A DNA stretch of 64,000 nt from Thiorhodovibrio frisius (GCF_033954835.1 NZ_CP121471.1:3094501-3158500), one strand, 5' to 3'. Numbered from the stretch's first letter, positions 9,860-19,458 are shown. Notes: generated by a model from the letters alone, not told the origin. Made by a program: numbers and translations.

Positions 9860-10396
9860 ATGGATGAAGCGCATCTCTCTTCCAATTCAGCCGCCAACGG
9901 CTTGCCTGGCCAGACGTCCAGCCCGACATGCACCCCCGTGCCAGCGCGCTTCGGCTCGGCACCTGCCGTACTGCATGAAATCCGCCACGCGCTCGCGCGC
10001 TTGATCGAGACCGGCGAGCCGACCTGCATCGACCTCGCCGCGCTGCCCTTCGGCCCCAGCGACCAGGAGCAGCTGCTCGATGCGCTAGGTTCCGGCGAGG
10101 TCCGCGCGAGCATCGACGCGCTCGGCGAGACGCGGATTCAGGAGACCCGCTACAGCGGCGTCTGGCTGGTCGATTACTACAACACCGAGGGCGAGCGCAT
10201 CGGCCTGCAGATCGAGATCGCGACGGTGCCGCGTCTGTTGCAAGCCCAGCCCGAGGGACTGCCGGCTGCCCTTGATGCGCTGGCGGCAAGGCTCGCGACC
10301 ATGCCCTCGGCCGATCCGGCATCCCCGGCAGTGTCCCATCCCGAGGGCAATCCACTTTCCAACCCGTCCGTAGCAGGGAGTAAACATCATGGCTGA
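9860..10396 (+). CDS. hupH: HupH/HyaF-like hydrogenase expression protein
   Basis: 178 residues. The central block GVWLVDYYNTEGERIGLQIE matches the conserved C-terminal region of HupH/HyaF proteins, which help the maturation of [NiFe] hydrogenase small subunits. HIRALARLIETGEP-like sequence before it fits the same domain; the N-terminal 35 residues look unstructured. It is shorter than typical HupH (about 280 residues), so it corresponds mainly to the C-terminal domain. An AAAGGGG precedes the ATG. Its 3' end overlaps the hynS start by eight bases, so it leads the hydrogenase operon. Having an accessory gene ahead of hynS is unusual compared with the plain hynS-isp1-isp2-hynL order. Confidence 0.7.
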   Translation: MDEAHLSSNSAANGLPGQTSSPTCTPVPARFGSAPAVLHEIRHALARLIETGEPTCIDLAALPFGPSDQEQLLDALGSGEVRASIDALGETRIQETRYSGVWLVDYYNTEGERIGLQIEIATVPRLLQAQPEGLPAALDALAARLATMPSADPASPAVSHPEGNPLSNPSVAGSKHHG

Positions 10397-11537
10397 CCGC
10401 CCGACCCCTAACCTGCAAAAAACGCTTGATTCTCCGGGGGGGCACCACAGCATGACCCTCGGCGAGACGCTTGAGCGCAACGGCATCTCCCGTCGTGGCT
10501 TTTTGAAATTCTGCGTGACGACCGCCTCATTGATGGCCTTGCCGCCGACCGCCGCGACAGCGATTGCCGAGGCCTTAGCGAGCGCGCGCCGCCCGTCGGT
10601 CATCTGGCTGTCATTTCAGGAGTGCACCGGCTGCACCGAGTCGCTGACCCGCAGCTTCGCGCCCACGCTCGAGAATCTGATCCTGGAGACCATTTCGCTC
10701 GACTATCACCACACCCTGCAGGCTGCCGCTGGCGAGGCCGCCGAATTGGCCCGCGAGCAAGCCATGCACGCCAACGAGGGTAAGTATCTGTTGGTCGTCG
10801 ATGGCTCCCTGCCTGGGCCCGGCTCCAATCCGGGCTATTCGACCATCGCCGGTATCAGCAATCTTCAGATGCTGGAGGAAACCGTCGCCGGCGCCGCCGC
10901 TGTGGTCGCGGTCGGTACCTGCGCGGCTTTTGGCGGCTTGCCGGTGGCCGATCCCAATCCGACCGGCGCGGTGCCGGTGTCCGCCGTGGTGCGCGACAAA
11001 CCCGTCATCAACGTCTCCGGCTGCCCGCCGCTACCGATGGTGATCACCGGGGTGCTGGCGCACTATCTCACCTTCGGCAAGCTGCCGGAGTTGGACGAAT
11101 ACGGTCGGCCGCTCGCTTTCTTCGGGCAGTCGATTCACGACCGCTGTTACCGCCGCCCCTTCTACGACAAGGGGCGCTTTGCCGAGACCTTCGATGACGA
11201 GGGCGCGAAGAAGGGCTGGTGCCTGTACCGTCTCGGCTGCAAGGGGCCCATGGCCTACAACGCCTGCGCCACCATGAAGTGGAACGGCGGCACCAGCTGG
11301 CCGATCGAGTCCGGGCATCCGTGCCTGGGCTGCTCGGAGCCGGACTTCTGGGATGCCGGCGGTTTCTACAAGGCGCTGTCGGTGCCGACCGGCAACATTG
11401 GCGGCACCGCTGCAGTGGCTGGTCTGGCCGGCGTGGCGGCTGGTGCCGTCGGCGGCTACCTCAGCGGACGGGCGAAAAAGGACGCGCGTACCGCGCATCG
11501 CCAGGTGACCGCTGACGAACTGGAGCAGAAACTATGA
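10389..11537 (+). CDS. hynS: [NiFe] hydrogenase small subunit HynS, Tat-exported
   Basis: Electron-transfer subunit of a membrane-bound periplasmic uptake hydrogenase. 382 residues. Residues 32-39 give the twin-arginine signal (ISRRGFLK) followed by a hydrophobic stretch. Iron-sulfur ligands are visible in ECTGCTE, GTCAAFGG, SGCPPLP and the late HDRC, CLYRLGCKGP and HPCLGCSEP, which would bind proximal, medial and distal clusters. The C-terminus has a Gly/Ala-rich hydrophobic segment (GGTAAVAGLAGVAAGAVGGY) that may anchor it. A GCAGGGAG site supports the start at 10389; an internal ATG at 10452 is the alternative. Its stop overlaps the isp1 start (ATGA). Confidence 0.95.
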   Translation: MADRPTPNLQKTLDSPGGHHSMTLGETLERNGISRRGFLKFCVTTASLMALPPTAATAIAEALASARRPSVIWLSFQECTGCTESLTRSFAPTLENLILETISLDYHHTLQAAAGEAAELAREQAMHANEGKYLLVVDGSLPGPGSNPGYSTIAGISNLQMLEETVAGAAAVVAVGTCAAFGGLPVADPNPTGAVPVSAVVRDKPVINVSGCPPLPMVITGVLAHYLTFGKLPELDEYGRPLAFFGQSIHDRCYRRPFYDKGRFAETFDDEGAKKGWCLYRLGCKGPMAYNACATMKWNGGTSWPIESGHPCLGCSEPDFWDAGGFYKALSVPTGNIGGTAAVAGLAGVAAGAVGGYLSGRAKKDARTAHRQVTADELEQKL

Positions 11538-12196
11538 TGACGCCAATGGACTTCCTGCTGCTGGTGCGCGGCCCGCTGTTCGTGGTCGCGGTTGCTATCT
11601 TTATGCTCGGCTTTGGCATTCGCCTGGTCGAGATCCTGATGCTGGGACGGGCGCGGAATTTCGCCGAGCCGCGCGGCTCGGCCATGCTGGGCGGTTTCAG
11701 GACCGTCTACCGTCGCTTCTCCCCCGACCCCGGCACCTTCGAGCGCGCGCCCTTCGATGTCGTTATCGGCATCCTCTGGCATGTCGGCTTCATTGTTGCG
11801 CTGTTTTTGTTCATCCCGCATGTGGAGCTGATCCGCAAAACCTTCGGCATCGCCTGGCCGGCACTGCCCAACCCCATGATTGACGCCATTGCCGTGATCA
11901 CCCTGCTGGCGCTGTTCGCCGCCCTGGTGCAGCGGTTGCGTGATCCCGTGAAGCGTTTCCTGTCCACGCCGCAGGACTATCTGGTCTGGACCCTGACCTT
12001 TCTGCCGCTGCTGACCGGCTACCTGGCCTATCACCGGATGATCAATCCCTATCCGCTGATCCTCGGGCTGCATATCCTGTCGGTTGAAATCTTTTTGATC
12101 GTCGCGCCTTTCACCAAGCTCACCCACATGGTCACGGCCTTTGTGGCGCGCTGGTACAACGGCGCGACCTTCGGGCGCAAGGGGGTGCAATCATGA
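11534..12196 (+). CDS. isp1: Isp1, membrane cytochrome b-like subunit
   Basis: 220 residues with about five hydrophobic helices (for example FVVAVAIFMLGFGI, VGFIVALFLFIPHV, AVITLLALFAALV). It is of the NarI/DsrM type, which binds heme b and passes electrons to the quinone pool. Histidines near helix ends (WHVGF, HVELI, YHRM) are candidate ligands. It lies between hynS and isp2 with four-base overlaps on both sides, the gene order known from Thiocapsa hynS-isp1-isp2-hynL. Isp1 and Isp2 link the hydrogenase to membrane redox reactions. Confidence 0.93.
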   Translation: MMTPMDFLLLVRGPLFVVAVAIFMLGFGIRLVEILMLGRARNFAEPRGSAMLGGFRTVYRRFSPDPGTFERAPFDVVIGILWHVGFIVALFLFIPHVELIRKTFGIAWPALPNPMIDAIAVITLLALFAALVQRLRDPVKRFLSTPQDYLVWTLTFLPLLTGYLAYHRMINPYPLILGLHILSVEIFLIVAPFTKLTHMVTAFVARWYNGATFGRKGVQS

Positions 12197-13560
12197 GCAC
12201 AGACAACACAGTCACTGCCAACACCGCAGCCGCCTCCGAGAGCGGATCTGCTCTCGGGCCTTTCTCGCTCGAGCGCGGCTTGCAGGCGTTGCGCGAGGAG
12301 ATGGACGCGCCCACCGCGGCCTTTTTCTCAAGCTGCGTGCATTGCGGTCTCTGCGCCCAGTCCTGCCCGTTTTTCGTCGAAACCGGCGATCCGAAATACA
12401 CACCCATTCATAAGCTTGAGCCGCTGCGCCGGCTGTGGGAGCAGGAATTCACTCTGTGGGGCAAGCTCAAGGCGCGCCTGGGCTTCAGCCAGCCGATTGA
12501 CGATGCGCTGCTTGAGGAATGGGAGCCGCTACTCTATGACTCCTGCTCCATGTGCGGGCGCTGCTCTTTGGTGTGCCCGGTCGGCAATGACATCCAGGCC
12601 ATGGTCCGCAAGACCCGTGAGGGCATGGTGGCCAGCGGTCATTCGCCCGAGGGGCTGATCGCCGCCTCGGTGCGCGCGGTTAATACCGGCAGCCCCATGG
12701 GCTTGCAGTGGAAAACGCTCGATGTGCAAATCGGGCATGTCGAGTCCGCCAGTGGGCTCACCGTGCCGATCGACCAGGCCGGCGCCGATTATCTGGTGCT
12801 GCTCTCATCGATGGAGATCATCAACTTCCCCGAGTACCTTGAGGCCATCGCCAAGATTTTCGCCCATGCCGGGGTGTCCTGGACGCTCAGCAAGGACTGC
12901 TTCGAGGCCACCAATGCCGGGGTGCAGATTGGCTCCAAGGACATCGCCGCCGTGCTGGTGCGCCGGGTGGTGGATGCGGCGGTCAAGCTCGGCGTGAAAA
13001 ACGTCATCAGCCCCGAGTGCGGCCATGCCTACACCGGCATCCGCTGGGAGGGGCCGAATGTGATCGGCCAGCGTTATCCGTTCAAGGTGTTCCATATCAT
13101 TGAGGTGCTCGATCAGCTCCGCGCCGACGGCCGGCTGCGCACCGAGGGCATGGAGACCGACCGGCTGTCGATGCACGATCCCTGCAATCTCGCCCGCAAG
13201 AGCGGCGTGATCGATGAACAGCGCAACCTGATGAAGCTGGTCGCCGAGGACTTCGTCGACATGAAGGAGCACGGTAAGTACCAGTGGTGCTGCGGTGCCG
13301 GCGGCGGCGTCAGCTCCAACGAGCGGGCCGAGGAGCTGAAAATGGCCGCTTTCCGGCGCAAGAAGGCGCAGATCGAAGAGATCCGCCCCGACCGGCTGGT
13401 GACCATGTGCGCCACCTGCCGCACTCAGCTCGAAGAGGGCCTGGAGGAATACACCATGGACATCCCGGTGGTCGGGCTGACCGAAATGATCGCCGAGCAT
13501 CTGGTTGAAGATGCGCCACCCACCGCCGCCGCCCCTGTTAAGGAAGGAGCCCCCTCATGA
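12193..13560 (+). CDS. isp2: Isp2, HdrD/DsrK-like iron-sulfur subunit
   Basis: 455 residues, cytoplasmic. Two [4Fe-4S] ferredoxin motifs are present (CVHCGLCAQSCP and CSMCGRCSLVCP, about residues 54 and 118). They are followed by two cysteine-rich CCG-type regions (SPECGHAYTG with HDPCNLARKSG, then WCCGAGGGVSSNERA with CATCRTQLEEG), as in heterodisulfide reductase HdrD and sulfite-reduction DsrK. These CCG domains hold an unusual cluster that acts on disulfides. The natural partner of Isp2 is not established in general; a DsrC-like protein is encoded about 6 kb away (19459-19800). Overlaps isp1 and hynL by four bases each. Confidence 0.95.
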   Translation: MSTDNTVTANTAAASESGSALGPFSLERGLQALREEMDAPTAAFFSSCVHCGLCAQSCPFFVETGDPKYTPIHKLEPLRRLWEQEFTLWGKLKARLGFSQPIDDALLEEWEPLLYDSCSMCGRCSLVCPVGNDIQAMVRKTREGMVASGHSPEGLIAASVRAVNTGSPMGLQWKTLDVQIGHVESASGLTVPIDQAGADYLVLLSSMEIINFPEYLEAIAKIFAHAGVSWTLSKDCFEATNAGVQIGSKDIAAVLVRRVVDAAVKLGVKNVISPECGHAYTGIRWEGPNVIGQRYPFKVFHIIEVLDQLRADGRLRTEGMETDRLSMHDPCNLARKSGVIDEQRNLMKLVAEDFVDMKEHGKYQWCCGAGGGVSSNERAEELKMAAFRRKKAQIEEIRPDRLVTMCATCRTQLEEGLEEYTMDIPVVGLTEMIAEHLVEDAPPTAAAPVKEGAPS

Positions 13561-15299
13561 CCGAGCGCATTGTTGTCGATCCCATCACCCGCATTGAGGG
13601 GCATCTGCGCATTGAGGCCGAACTGGACGGCGGGCGCATCGCCTCGGCCTATTCCTCCGGCACCATGGTGCGCGGCATTGAGAACATTCTGCGCGGGCGC
13701 GATCCGCGCGACGCCTGGGCCTATGTGCAGCGCATCTGCGGTGTCTGCACCCTGGTGCATGGCCTGGCGGCGGTGCGCTCCGTTGAGGACGCGCTCAACT
13801 ACCCCATCCCGCCCAATGCGCAACTGGTGCGCAACCTGATGATCGGCGCCCAGTACATCCACGACCATGTGATGCACTTCTATCACCTGCACGCGCTCGA
13901 CTGGGTGGATGTGGTCTCCGCGCTCAGTGCGGACCCCAAGGCCACGGCCGACCTGGCGCAGAGCTTGAGCGCCTGGCCCATGTCCTCGCCCGGCTATTTT
14001 GCCGAGGTGCAGCAGCGGGTAAAGACCTTTGTCGAATCCGGCCAACTTGGTATCTTTGCCAACGGCTACTGGGGACATCCGGGCTACAAGCTGCCGCCCG
14101 AGGCTAATCTGATGGCCGTGGCGCATTACCTGGAGGCCCTGGCCTGGCAGCGCGAGGTCGCCAAGCTGCATACCATCTTCGGCGGCAAGAATCCGCATCC
14201 CAACTTCGTCGTCGGCGGCCTGCCCTCGCCGATTGATCTCAACTCGGACTCGGCCATCAACTCCAAGAAACTCTCCCAGGTCGCCGAGATCATCAGCAAC
14301 ATGCGCACCTTCGTCTCGCAGGTGTATCTGCCCGACACCCTGGCCATTGCCAGCTTCTACAAGGACTGGGGCGAGCGCGGCGAGGGGCTCGGCAACTTCC
14401 TCTGCTATGGCGATCTGCCGACGACCGACCTGAACGACCCCAGTGGGTTTCTGTTCCCGCGCGGAGCCATCCTCGGGCGCGATCTCAGCACCATTCATCC
14501 GGTCGATCTCGACGCCGAGGGCGAGATTCAAGAATTCGTCGCCCACTCCTGGTACGACTACAAGGCCGGCAACGACCAGGGCCTGCATCCCTACCAGGGC
14601 GAGACCAACCTTGAATACGACAAGCGCGGCGGCCCTGAACCCCCCTACAAGCAACTCAATGTCGAGGAAGGCTACTCCTGGCTCAAGTCCCCGCGCTGGA
14701 AGGGCCATGCCGTCGAGGTCGGACCACTCGCGCGCATGCTGCTGCTCTATGCCGACACCAGCGCCCAGGCCCACGCCCAGGCCAAGGAACTGGTCGACTC
14801 CACCCTGAGTCAGCTCGACCTGCCCGTCACCGCACTCTATTCCACCCTCGGGCGCACCGCCGCGCGCACGCTGGAGTCGCAGATCGTCGCCGATGCCATG
14901 CAAGGCTGGTACGACGCCCTGGTCGCCAACATTCGCGCCGGTGACACCAAGACCTTCAACGAAGCGCTGTGGGAGCCCTCAAGCTGGCCAGCGGAAGCCC
15001 GCGGTGCCGGCTTTATGGAAGCCCCGCGCGGCGCCCTCGGCCATTGGATCGAGATCAAGAACGGGCGCATCAGCAACTACCAGGCCGTAGTCCCTTCCAC
15101 CTGGAACGCCGGCCCGCGCGATGTCGAAGGCGTCCCTGGCGCCTACGAGGCAGCACTCGCGGACAACACCGAGTTGTATGACCCAGCCCAGCCGCTGGAA
15201 ATCCTGCGCACCATTCACTCCTTCGACCCCTGCATCGCCTGCGCCGTGCATTTGCATGATCCAGACGGCGGCGATTCGATCACGGTTCGCGTGGTCTGA
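13557..15299 (+). CDS. hynL: [NiFe] hydrogenase large subunit HynL
   Basis: Catalytic subunit of 580 residues. The N-terminal motif RICGVC (Cys61, Cys64) and C-terminal DPCIACAVH (Cys559, Cys562, His565) supply the four nickel-iron ligands. Fifteen residues follow His565 and would be clipped off by the maturation endopeptidase after metal insertion. Together with HynS it oxidises hydrogen (or evolves it) at the periplasmic face; the Tat signal on HynS exports the pair. Last gene of the operon. The 3' 220 bases recur as a truncated copy at 18709-18928. Confidence 0.97.
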   Translation: MTERIVVDPITRIEGHLRIEAELDGGRIASAYSSGTMVRGIENILRGRDPRDAWAYVQRICGVCTLVHGLAAVRSVEDALNYPIPPNAQLVRNLMIGAQYIHDHVMHFYHLHALDWVDVVSALSADPKATADLAQSLSAWPMSSPGYFAEVQQRVKTFVESGQLGIFANGYWGHPGYKLPPEANLMAVAHYLEALAWQREVAKLHTIFGGKNPHPNFVVGGLPSPIDLNSDSAINSKKLSQVAEIISNMRTFVSQVYLPDTLAIASFYKDWGERGEGLGNFLCYGDLPTTDLNDPSGFLFPRGAILGRDLSTIHPVDLDAEGEIQEFVAHSWYDYKAGNDQGLHPYQGETNLEYDKRGGPEPPYKQLNVEEGYSWLKSPRWKGHAVEVGPLARMLLLYADTSAQAHAQAKELVDSTLSQLDLPVTALYSTLGRTAARTLESQIVADAMQGWYDALVANIRAGDTKTFNEALWEPSSWPAEARGAGFMEAPRGALGHWIEIKNGRISNYQAVVPSTWNAGPRDVEGVPGAYEAALADNTELYDPAQPLEILRTIHSFDPCIACAVHLHDPDGGDSITVRVV

Positions 15300-15357
15300 G
15301 GTTGAATTCTCTTTCTTCCGGATCTGATCCCCGCTCAGATCCTGATGCTCATCCCAG

Positions 15358-15389
15358 CCCTGATCCCGGTTCTGATCCGGGCATCAGGG
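15358..15389 (+). other. imperfect hairpin downstream of hynL
   Basis: CCCTGATCCCGG and CCGGGCATCAGGG can pair around a seven-base loop, with one bulged C. It follows the hydrogenase operon by about 60 bases within a stretch where CTGATCC recurs several times. There is no T-run after the stem, so it may slow transcription or protect the mRNA end rather than be a standard terminator. Confidence 0.35.
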
Positions 15390-15434
15390 CTCTCCACGAG
15401 CGCGCGACCGGCCAGACACCGCTCGCGCACTCAA

Positions 15435-15529
15435 TCAGCTGAAATGGCTGCTATGCAGGAAATCGATCACTGTCCAATGGCAGTCGCTGATCTCCTGCCC
15501 CTGCGCAAGCTTCTCGACCGGTTGGCTTT
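15435..15529 (-). pseudogene. dsrC/tusE-like gene fragment
   Basis: Read on the minus strand this gives QPVEKLAQGQEISDCHWTVI then DFL, then an early stop at 15435. It aligns with the middle of the intact DsrC-like protein at 19459-19800 (QVAAALAAEQGLELSECHWA then VIDFL). Only about 30 residues remain; the N-terminus and the cysteine tail are gone. It sits just downstream of hynL in the same opposite orientation that the intact gene has relative to the hynL fragment at 18709, which points to an old duplication of this neighbourhood. Confidence 0.65.
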
Positions 15530-15547
15530 GAACAGCTAGCGTCAACG

Positions 15548-17920
15548 ATGGAAACCCCAAACGCGCCAAGGCTCAAGTCAATCCTGCTCACCACCTTGGC
15601 GTCGGGGATGTTCGTAATCCTGGCCGTTGGTCTTTCGGCATTGCTGAGCCACGATCGGTACTGGGCCAATCTCGAAGTCCACGCGATGGTTGAGACGGTA
15701 GGCGCGATGGCAGCCCTGCTCCTCGCTTATCTCCTCCTGCACCCCATCCAAGCCGACGAACAATCCAGTCAACCGGCCAATCACCAAGCAGGCCGCCACC
15801 TTCACCCATGGAACACCACCGGCGTCGCCCTCGGCCTGGCCGCGCTGGCCATTGGCGATGGCTTGCATGCGATGGCCCCGCCTGGGCAGGCGTTTGTGTT
15901 TCTTAAGAGCTTCGCGAATCTGGCGGGCGCGGTTGGTTTCGCCTTGAGTTGGGTGGCGCTCTGCGGTTCGTCGGATCGTTGTAAAGTTCGCACCGCGCTG
16001 GCTGTGATCTGCCTGATGACCGCTCTCGGCACCTGGGCGCTGGCCTTTCCAAGCCAGCTGCCGCTGATGGTGGACAATGTCGACTTCACGCCCTTGGCGA
16101 TCGGTGTGAATGCGCTCGCGGGGTTGTTTTATCTGGTTGCTGCCGGGCGTTTCGGGCTCGATTTCGCGCACACCGGCGACCGCGACAGGCTCGCTTATCT
16201 GGCCACCGCCCTGCTGTTCAGCCTCGGGAGCTTCTTCTTTTCCGAATCCATGCTGTGGGACAGCCACTGGTGGTACTGGCATTTCCTGCGGCTCACCGCC
16301 TATCTGATCGTCCTCTGGCTGGTGATCAAGACCTATCTCGAAGCCGAACGAACGCTGATCGAGAACGCCTACAAGTACCGCGTCGTCGCGGACAACACCC
16401 ATGACTGGGAATACTGGACGGACCGCAGCGGCGCCTTCCTTTATTCCTCACCCTCCTGTGCCGATGTGACCGGGCGCGAGTCTGACGAGTTCTTCCAGCA
16501 ACCGCATCTCTTAGAAGAGATCATCCACCCGGATGACCGCCCGGCCTGGGCCGCGCATAAAAAGACCCTGTATGAGGCGAATCGCCAGGGCGAGCTGGAA
16601 TTCCGGATTCTCCTTCCCGGCGGCGGCGAACGCTGGATCGGCCATGTGTGCCGGCCGGTTCTCGATGACGCCGGTCGGCTCGCGGGACGCCGCGGATCAA
16701 ATCGCGACATTAGCCGCAGCAAGAAAGCGGAAGAGGACATCATCCACGCCAAAGAGGCCGCGGAGCGGGCGAACCGTTCGAAGTCGGAGTTCCTCGCCAC
16801 CATGAGCCATGAAATCCGCACGCCCCTGAATGGGGTTCAGGGAATGCTGCAGCTTATTAAGGCCGCTGAGCTCGGCCCGGAGTTGGCGGAGTACGTCGAC
16901 ATCGCCATGGAGTCCTCGCAGAACCTGCTCACCGTGATCAACGACATCCTCGACCTCTCCAAAGTCGAGGCGGGCAAGATCACGATTGATCGTGACGGCT
17001 TCGACCTAGACGCCCTGCTAAGATCGATCAAGGCCACCTTTACCCAGCAAGCGGCATCCAAAGGCCTGACCCTGGACTTGGACATTGCCCCCGGCGTCCC
17101 TGCCGCCGTGATTGGTGATGCGATTCGGCTGCGCCAGGTGCTCTTCAACCTGGTTGGCAACGCCATTAAATTCACCGAACAAGGCGCCGTGCGCCTGGAC
17201 GTCCGTGTTCTGGACCAAATAGATGCTCGGCACTTGCGCCTGGGATTCGCCATCACTGACACCGGCATTGGCATCCCCGCAGACCGAATCGGCGAGCTGT
17301 TCTCGCCCTTCACCCAGGTCGACAGCTCCAGCACCCGCCGCTTCAAAGGTACAGGCCTGGGCTTGGCCATCGTCAAGCGACTGGTAAACCTCATGGATGG
17401 ACAAATATCGATCGAAAGCGCTCCAGGTCAGGGCACGACGGTGCAATTCGATATCGCGCTGGGAGTCGCCGCCGACGCCGACTCGATCACCACAGATACG
17501 GCGCCGGCACGGCGGCCGGTCGCGCCGGGACCGACCACGGCCTTGCGCATCCTCGTGGTTGACGACGAACCCATTAATGCAAAAGTCGTGACCATGATGC
17601 TTGGCAAAATGGGGTATACCGCGAGTTCCGCTGTCAATGGTCGCCAGGCGCTGGACGCCCTGTCAGAGCAGCCCTTCGATCTGGTGTTCATGGATATCTC
17701 CATGCCCGACATGGATGGAGTCGAGGCAACCCGGCAGATCCGCGCAAACGTCGCCGGCAACCTCGATCCATCCACCCCCATCATCGCCCTCACCGCTCAC
17801 GCGATGAAAGGTGATCGCGAACGGTTTCTCGCCGCCGGCATGGATGACTACCTGCCAAAGCCCGTCGAGGCCAAAGCGCTAAGGGAAGTCATGCAAAGAG
17901 TGCTCGCGCAGCGCAATTGA
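15548..17920 (+). CDS. membrane hybrid sensor histidine kinase (PAS-HisKA-HATPase-REC)
   Basis: 790 residues. The first 270 contain seven or eight hydrophobic helices forming a membrane sensor. A PAS/PAC region follows (DNTHDWEYWTDRSGAFLYSS to about 400). The dimerisation box ATMSHEIRTPLNG holds the phosphorylated His421. The ATPase domain shows VGNAIKFTEQ (N box), ITDTGIGIP and GTGLGLAIVKRL. The C-terminal receiver has MDISMPDMDG with phospho-acceptor Asp716 and the conserved lysine in YLPKPVE. The partner regulator is not in the window. It lies between the two hynL/dsrC-like neighbourhoods; a role in hydrogenase control is possible but unsupported. Confidence 0.92.
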   Translation: METPNAPRLKSILLTTLASGMFVILAVGLSALLSHDRYWANLEVHAMVETVGAMAALLLAYLLLHPIQADEQSSQPANHQAGRHLHPWNTTGVALGLAALAIGDGLHAMAPPGQAFVFLKSFANLAGAVGFALSWVALCGSSDRCKVRTALAVICLMTALGTWALAFPSQLPLMVDNVDFTPLAIGVNALAGLFYLVAAGRFGLDFAHTGDRDRLAYLATALLFSLGSFFFSESMLWDSHWWYWHFLRLTAYLIVLWLVIKTYLEAERTLIENAYKYRVVADNTHDWEYWTDRSGAFLYSSPSCADVTGRESDEFFQQPHLLEEIIHPDDRPAWAAHKKTLYEANRQGELEFRILLPGGGERWIGHVCRPVLDDAGRLAGRRGSNRDISRSKKAEEDIIHAKEAAERANRSKSEFLATMSHEIRTPLNGVQGMLQLIKAAELGPELAEYVDIAMESSQNLLTVINDILDLSKVEAGKITIDRDGFDLDALLRSIKATFTQQAASKGLTLDLDIAPGVPAAVIGDAIRLRQVLFNLVGNAIKFTEQGAVRLDVRVLDQIDARHLRLGFAITDTGIGIPADRIGELFSPFTQVDSSSTRRFKGTGLGLAIVKRLVNLMDGQISIESAPGQGTTVQFDIALGVAADADSITTDTAPARRPVAPGPTTALRILVVDDEPINAKVVTMMLGKMGYTASSAVNGRQALDALSEQPFDLVFMDISMPDMDGVEATRQIRANVAGNLDPSTPIIALTAHAMKGDRERFLAAGMDDYLPKPVEAKALREVMQRVLAQRN

Positions 17921-18078
17921 GACGATCGCTGCCGCCTGTGCAGAAGCGCATCTGAGACTGCGCTATGGTTTCGCCAGTTGATTGCTGGCAATTCGGTTGA
18001 GACTGACATTTGCCTCGCTGCCCATTGGCAACATTTAGGTGCGATACTAGCAGAATCAGATGCCAGGAGAATCAGACG

Positions 18079-18597
18079 ATGAAAAGCATGAACTTACGAC
18101 CGTCAGGCAGGTTGACGATAGGAAGGGTCCTGCTCGTTTCGGTGTGGCTACTAACCGCCAACACGCTGGTTGCCGGGGAAAGCCGCATTGAGCTCGAGGA
18201 TGGCAGTCTGATCACGGGTGAGGTGCTGAGCAGCGACGGGCGCAGTTATCGCATTCGTTCGCGCACCTTGGGGACCATCGAGATTGATGCGGAACAGATT
18301 CGCAGTCTGAGGCCGTCGGGTTCAGCGGGCACCAGCGCCGGGACCTCGGCGGGCGCGACTGCCAATAATCAGCGCGTCGAGTCGATTCAAAAAGGCATTG
18401 CGGCCGATAGCGGTCTGCTCGGCAGCATTATGGCGCTGGAGAATGATCCAGCCCTCCAAGAAGCGCTGGCCGACGATGAATTCATGCGCGCCATCTCGGA
18501 ACGCGACTTCGAAACCCTACGCAATCACCCGACCATCCGCAAACTACTCGAGAATCCGCAAATGCGCGCCATTGTCGACCAAATCCAAGGGAACTGA
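18079..18597 (+). CDS. secreted hypothetical protein with SH3-like N-terminal domain
   Basis: 172 residues from the ATG at 18079, which is preceded by AGGAGA; the upstream frame to 18010 has no start signal. It begins with a signal peptide (GRVLLVSVWLLTANTLVAGE). A short beta-rich segment (IELEDGSLITGEVLSSDGRS) reads like the Sm/SH3-like domains found in envelope proteins. The C-terminal part is helical (ALADDEFMRAISERDFETLR, then NPQMRAIVDQ). The two are joined by a Ser/Gly/Thr linker. Function unknown; periplasmic location is inferred. Confidence 0.65.
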   Translation: MKSMNLRPSGRLTIGRVLLVSVWLLTANTLVAGESRIELEDGSLITGEVLSSDGRSYRIRSRTLGTIEIDAEQIRSLRPSGSAGTSAGTSAGATANNQRVESIQKGIAADSGLLGSIMALENDPALQEALADDEFMRAISERDFETLRNHPTIRKLLENPQMRAIVDQIQGN

Positions 18598-18708
18598 GCG
18601 CGCTTGGCGCTCGCCTCCGGTCTTGGGGCTGAGTGGGGCTGAATGGTCGGCAGACTGGGAGCGGCTAGCGTGAGCGCAGCTCGGCAATCCAGGCTTTCTG
18701 GGGCGAGA

Positions 18709-18928
18709 CCAGGCCGTTGTCCCTTCCACCTGGAACGCCGGCCCGCGCGATGTCGAGGGCGTCCCCGGCGCCTACGAGGCGGCACTCGCGGACAACACCG
18801 AGCTGTACGACCCGACGCAGCCGCTGGAGATCCTGCGCACCATTCACTCCTTTGACCCCTGCATCGCCTGCGCCGTGCATTTGCATGACCCTGAGAGCGG
18901 TGATCCGATCACCGTGCGGGTGGTTTGA
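18709..18928 (+). pseudogene. hynL: truncated second copy of the hynL 3' end
   Basis: These 220 bases align without gaps to 15080-15299. The encoded tail is almost identical, including FDPCIACAVH and the trailing 15 residues up to the stop, while many third positions differ. That pattern indicates a diverged functional paralogue rather than a recent copy. The rest of the large subunit is missing: sequence upstream of 18709 is unrelated. It is therefore the stump of a second hydrogenase operon. Confidence 0.88.
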
Positions 18929-19458
18929 TAAGCTTAATGGAACCCATCGCGCATTCAGCCATTAGTCAGGATGTAACGAACTCCCGATGCAGGACCGTCA
19001 ACCCTCCAACTCTCACGCCGCCTCCTCGATCTCAATCGCCGGGCGTCTGCCAACAGCGAGCAACGCTTGTTCCCAGGCTCCACTGAAAGCTGATTCAGTT
19101 AGGTTCAACCAGTGAGATCATCCAGGCTCAGGGAAAGTTGCTTGAGCATGGCATGCAGGGTACTGGTTTTCTGCTATGCGCACCAATGCCGAAACCTGAT
19201 TGTGCATCAACCATCAGTATATCGTGTAAAATCGCTTCGTAAAGACGTTCAACGAGGCGCATCTAAAGTGCGCATGCGCTTGGCGATCATTATTCGCCTC
19301 AATCACCGGCAAGAACACCAGCGGCAAAAACACCTAACGTGTTTAAGAAAAAACGCGCGCGAGCTGCCCCACCCCGAAAGCTTTCGTCAAGCTCCCAGGG
19401 ATGGGTTCACAGCGTTCCCCGCGACCTTTGCTCCGCCGGTCACGCGCGCCTTGAACGA
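18929..19458. other. intergenic stretch without recognisable genes
   Basis: About 530 bases between the hynL stump and the DsrC-like gene. Open frames here are short and have no start signals or known motifs. It probably contains decayed sequence left by the deletion of the second hydrogenase copy. I saw no tRNA, hairpin terminator or repeat. Confidence 0.4.

Noticed and set aside
13425-14903. 492-residue open frame antisense to hynL and isp2
   Set aside because: A product of high-GC codon bias opposite real genes; low-complexity translation without motifs.
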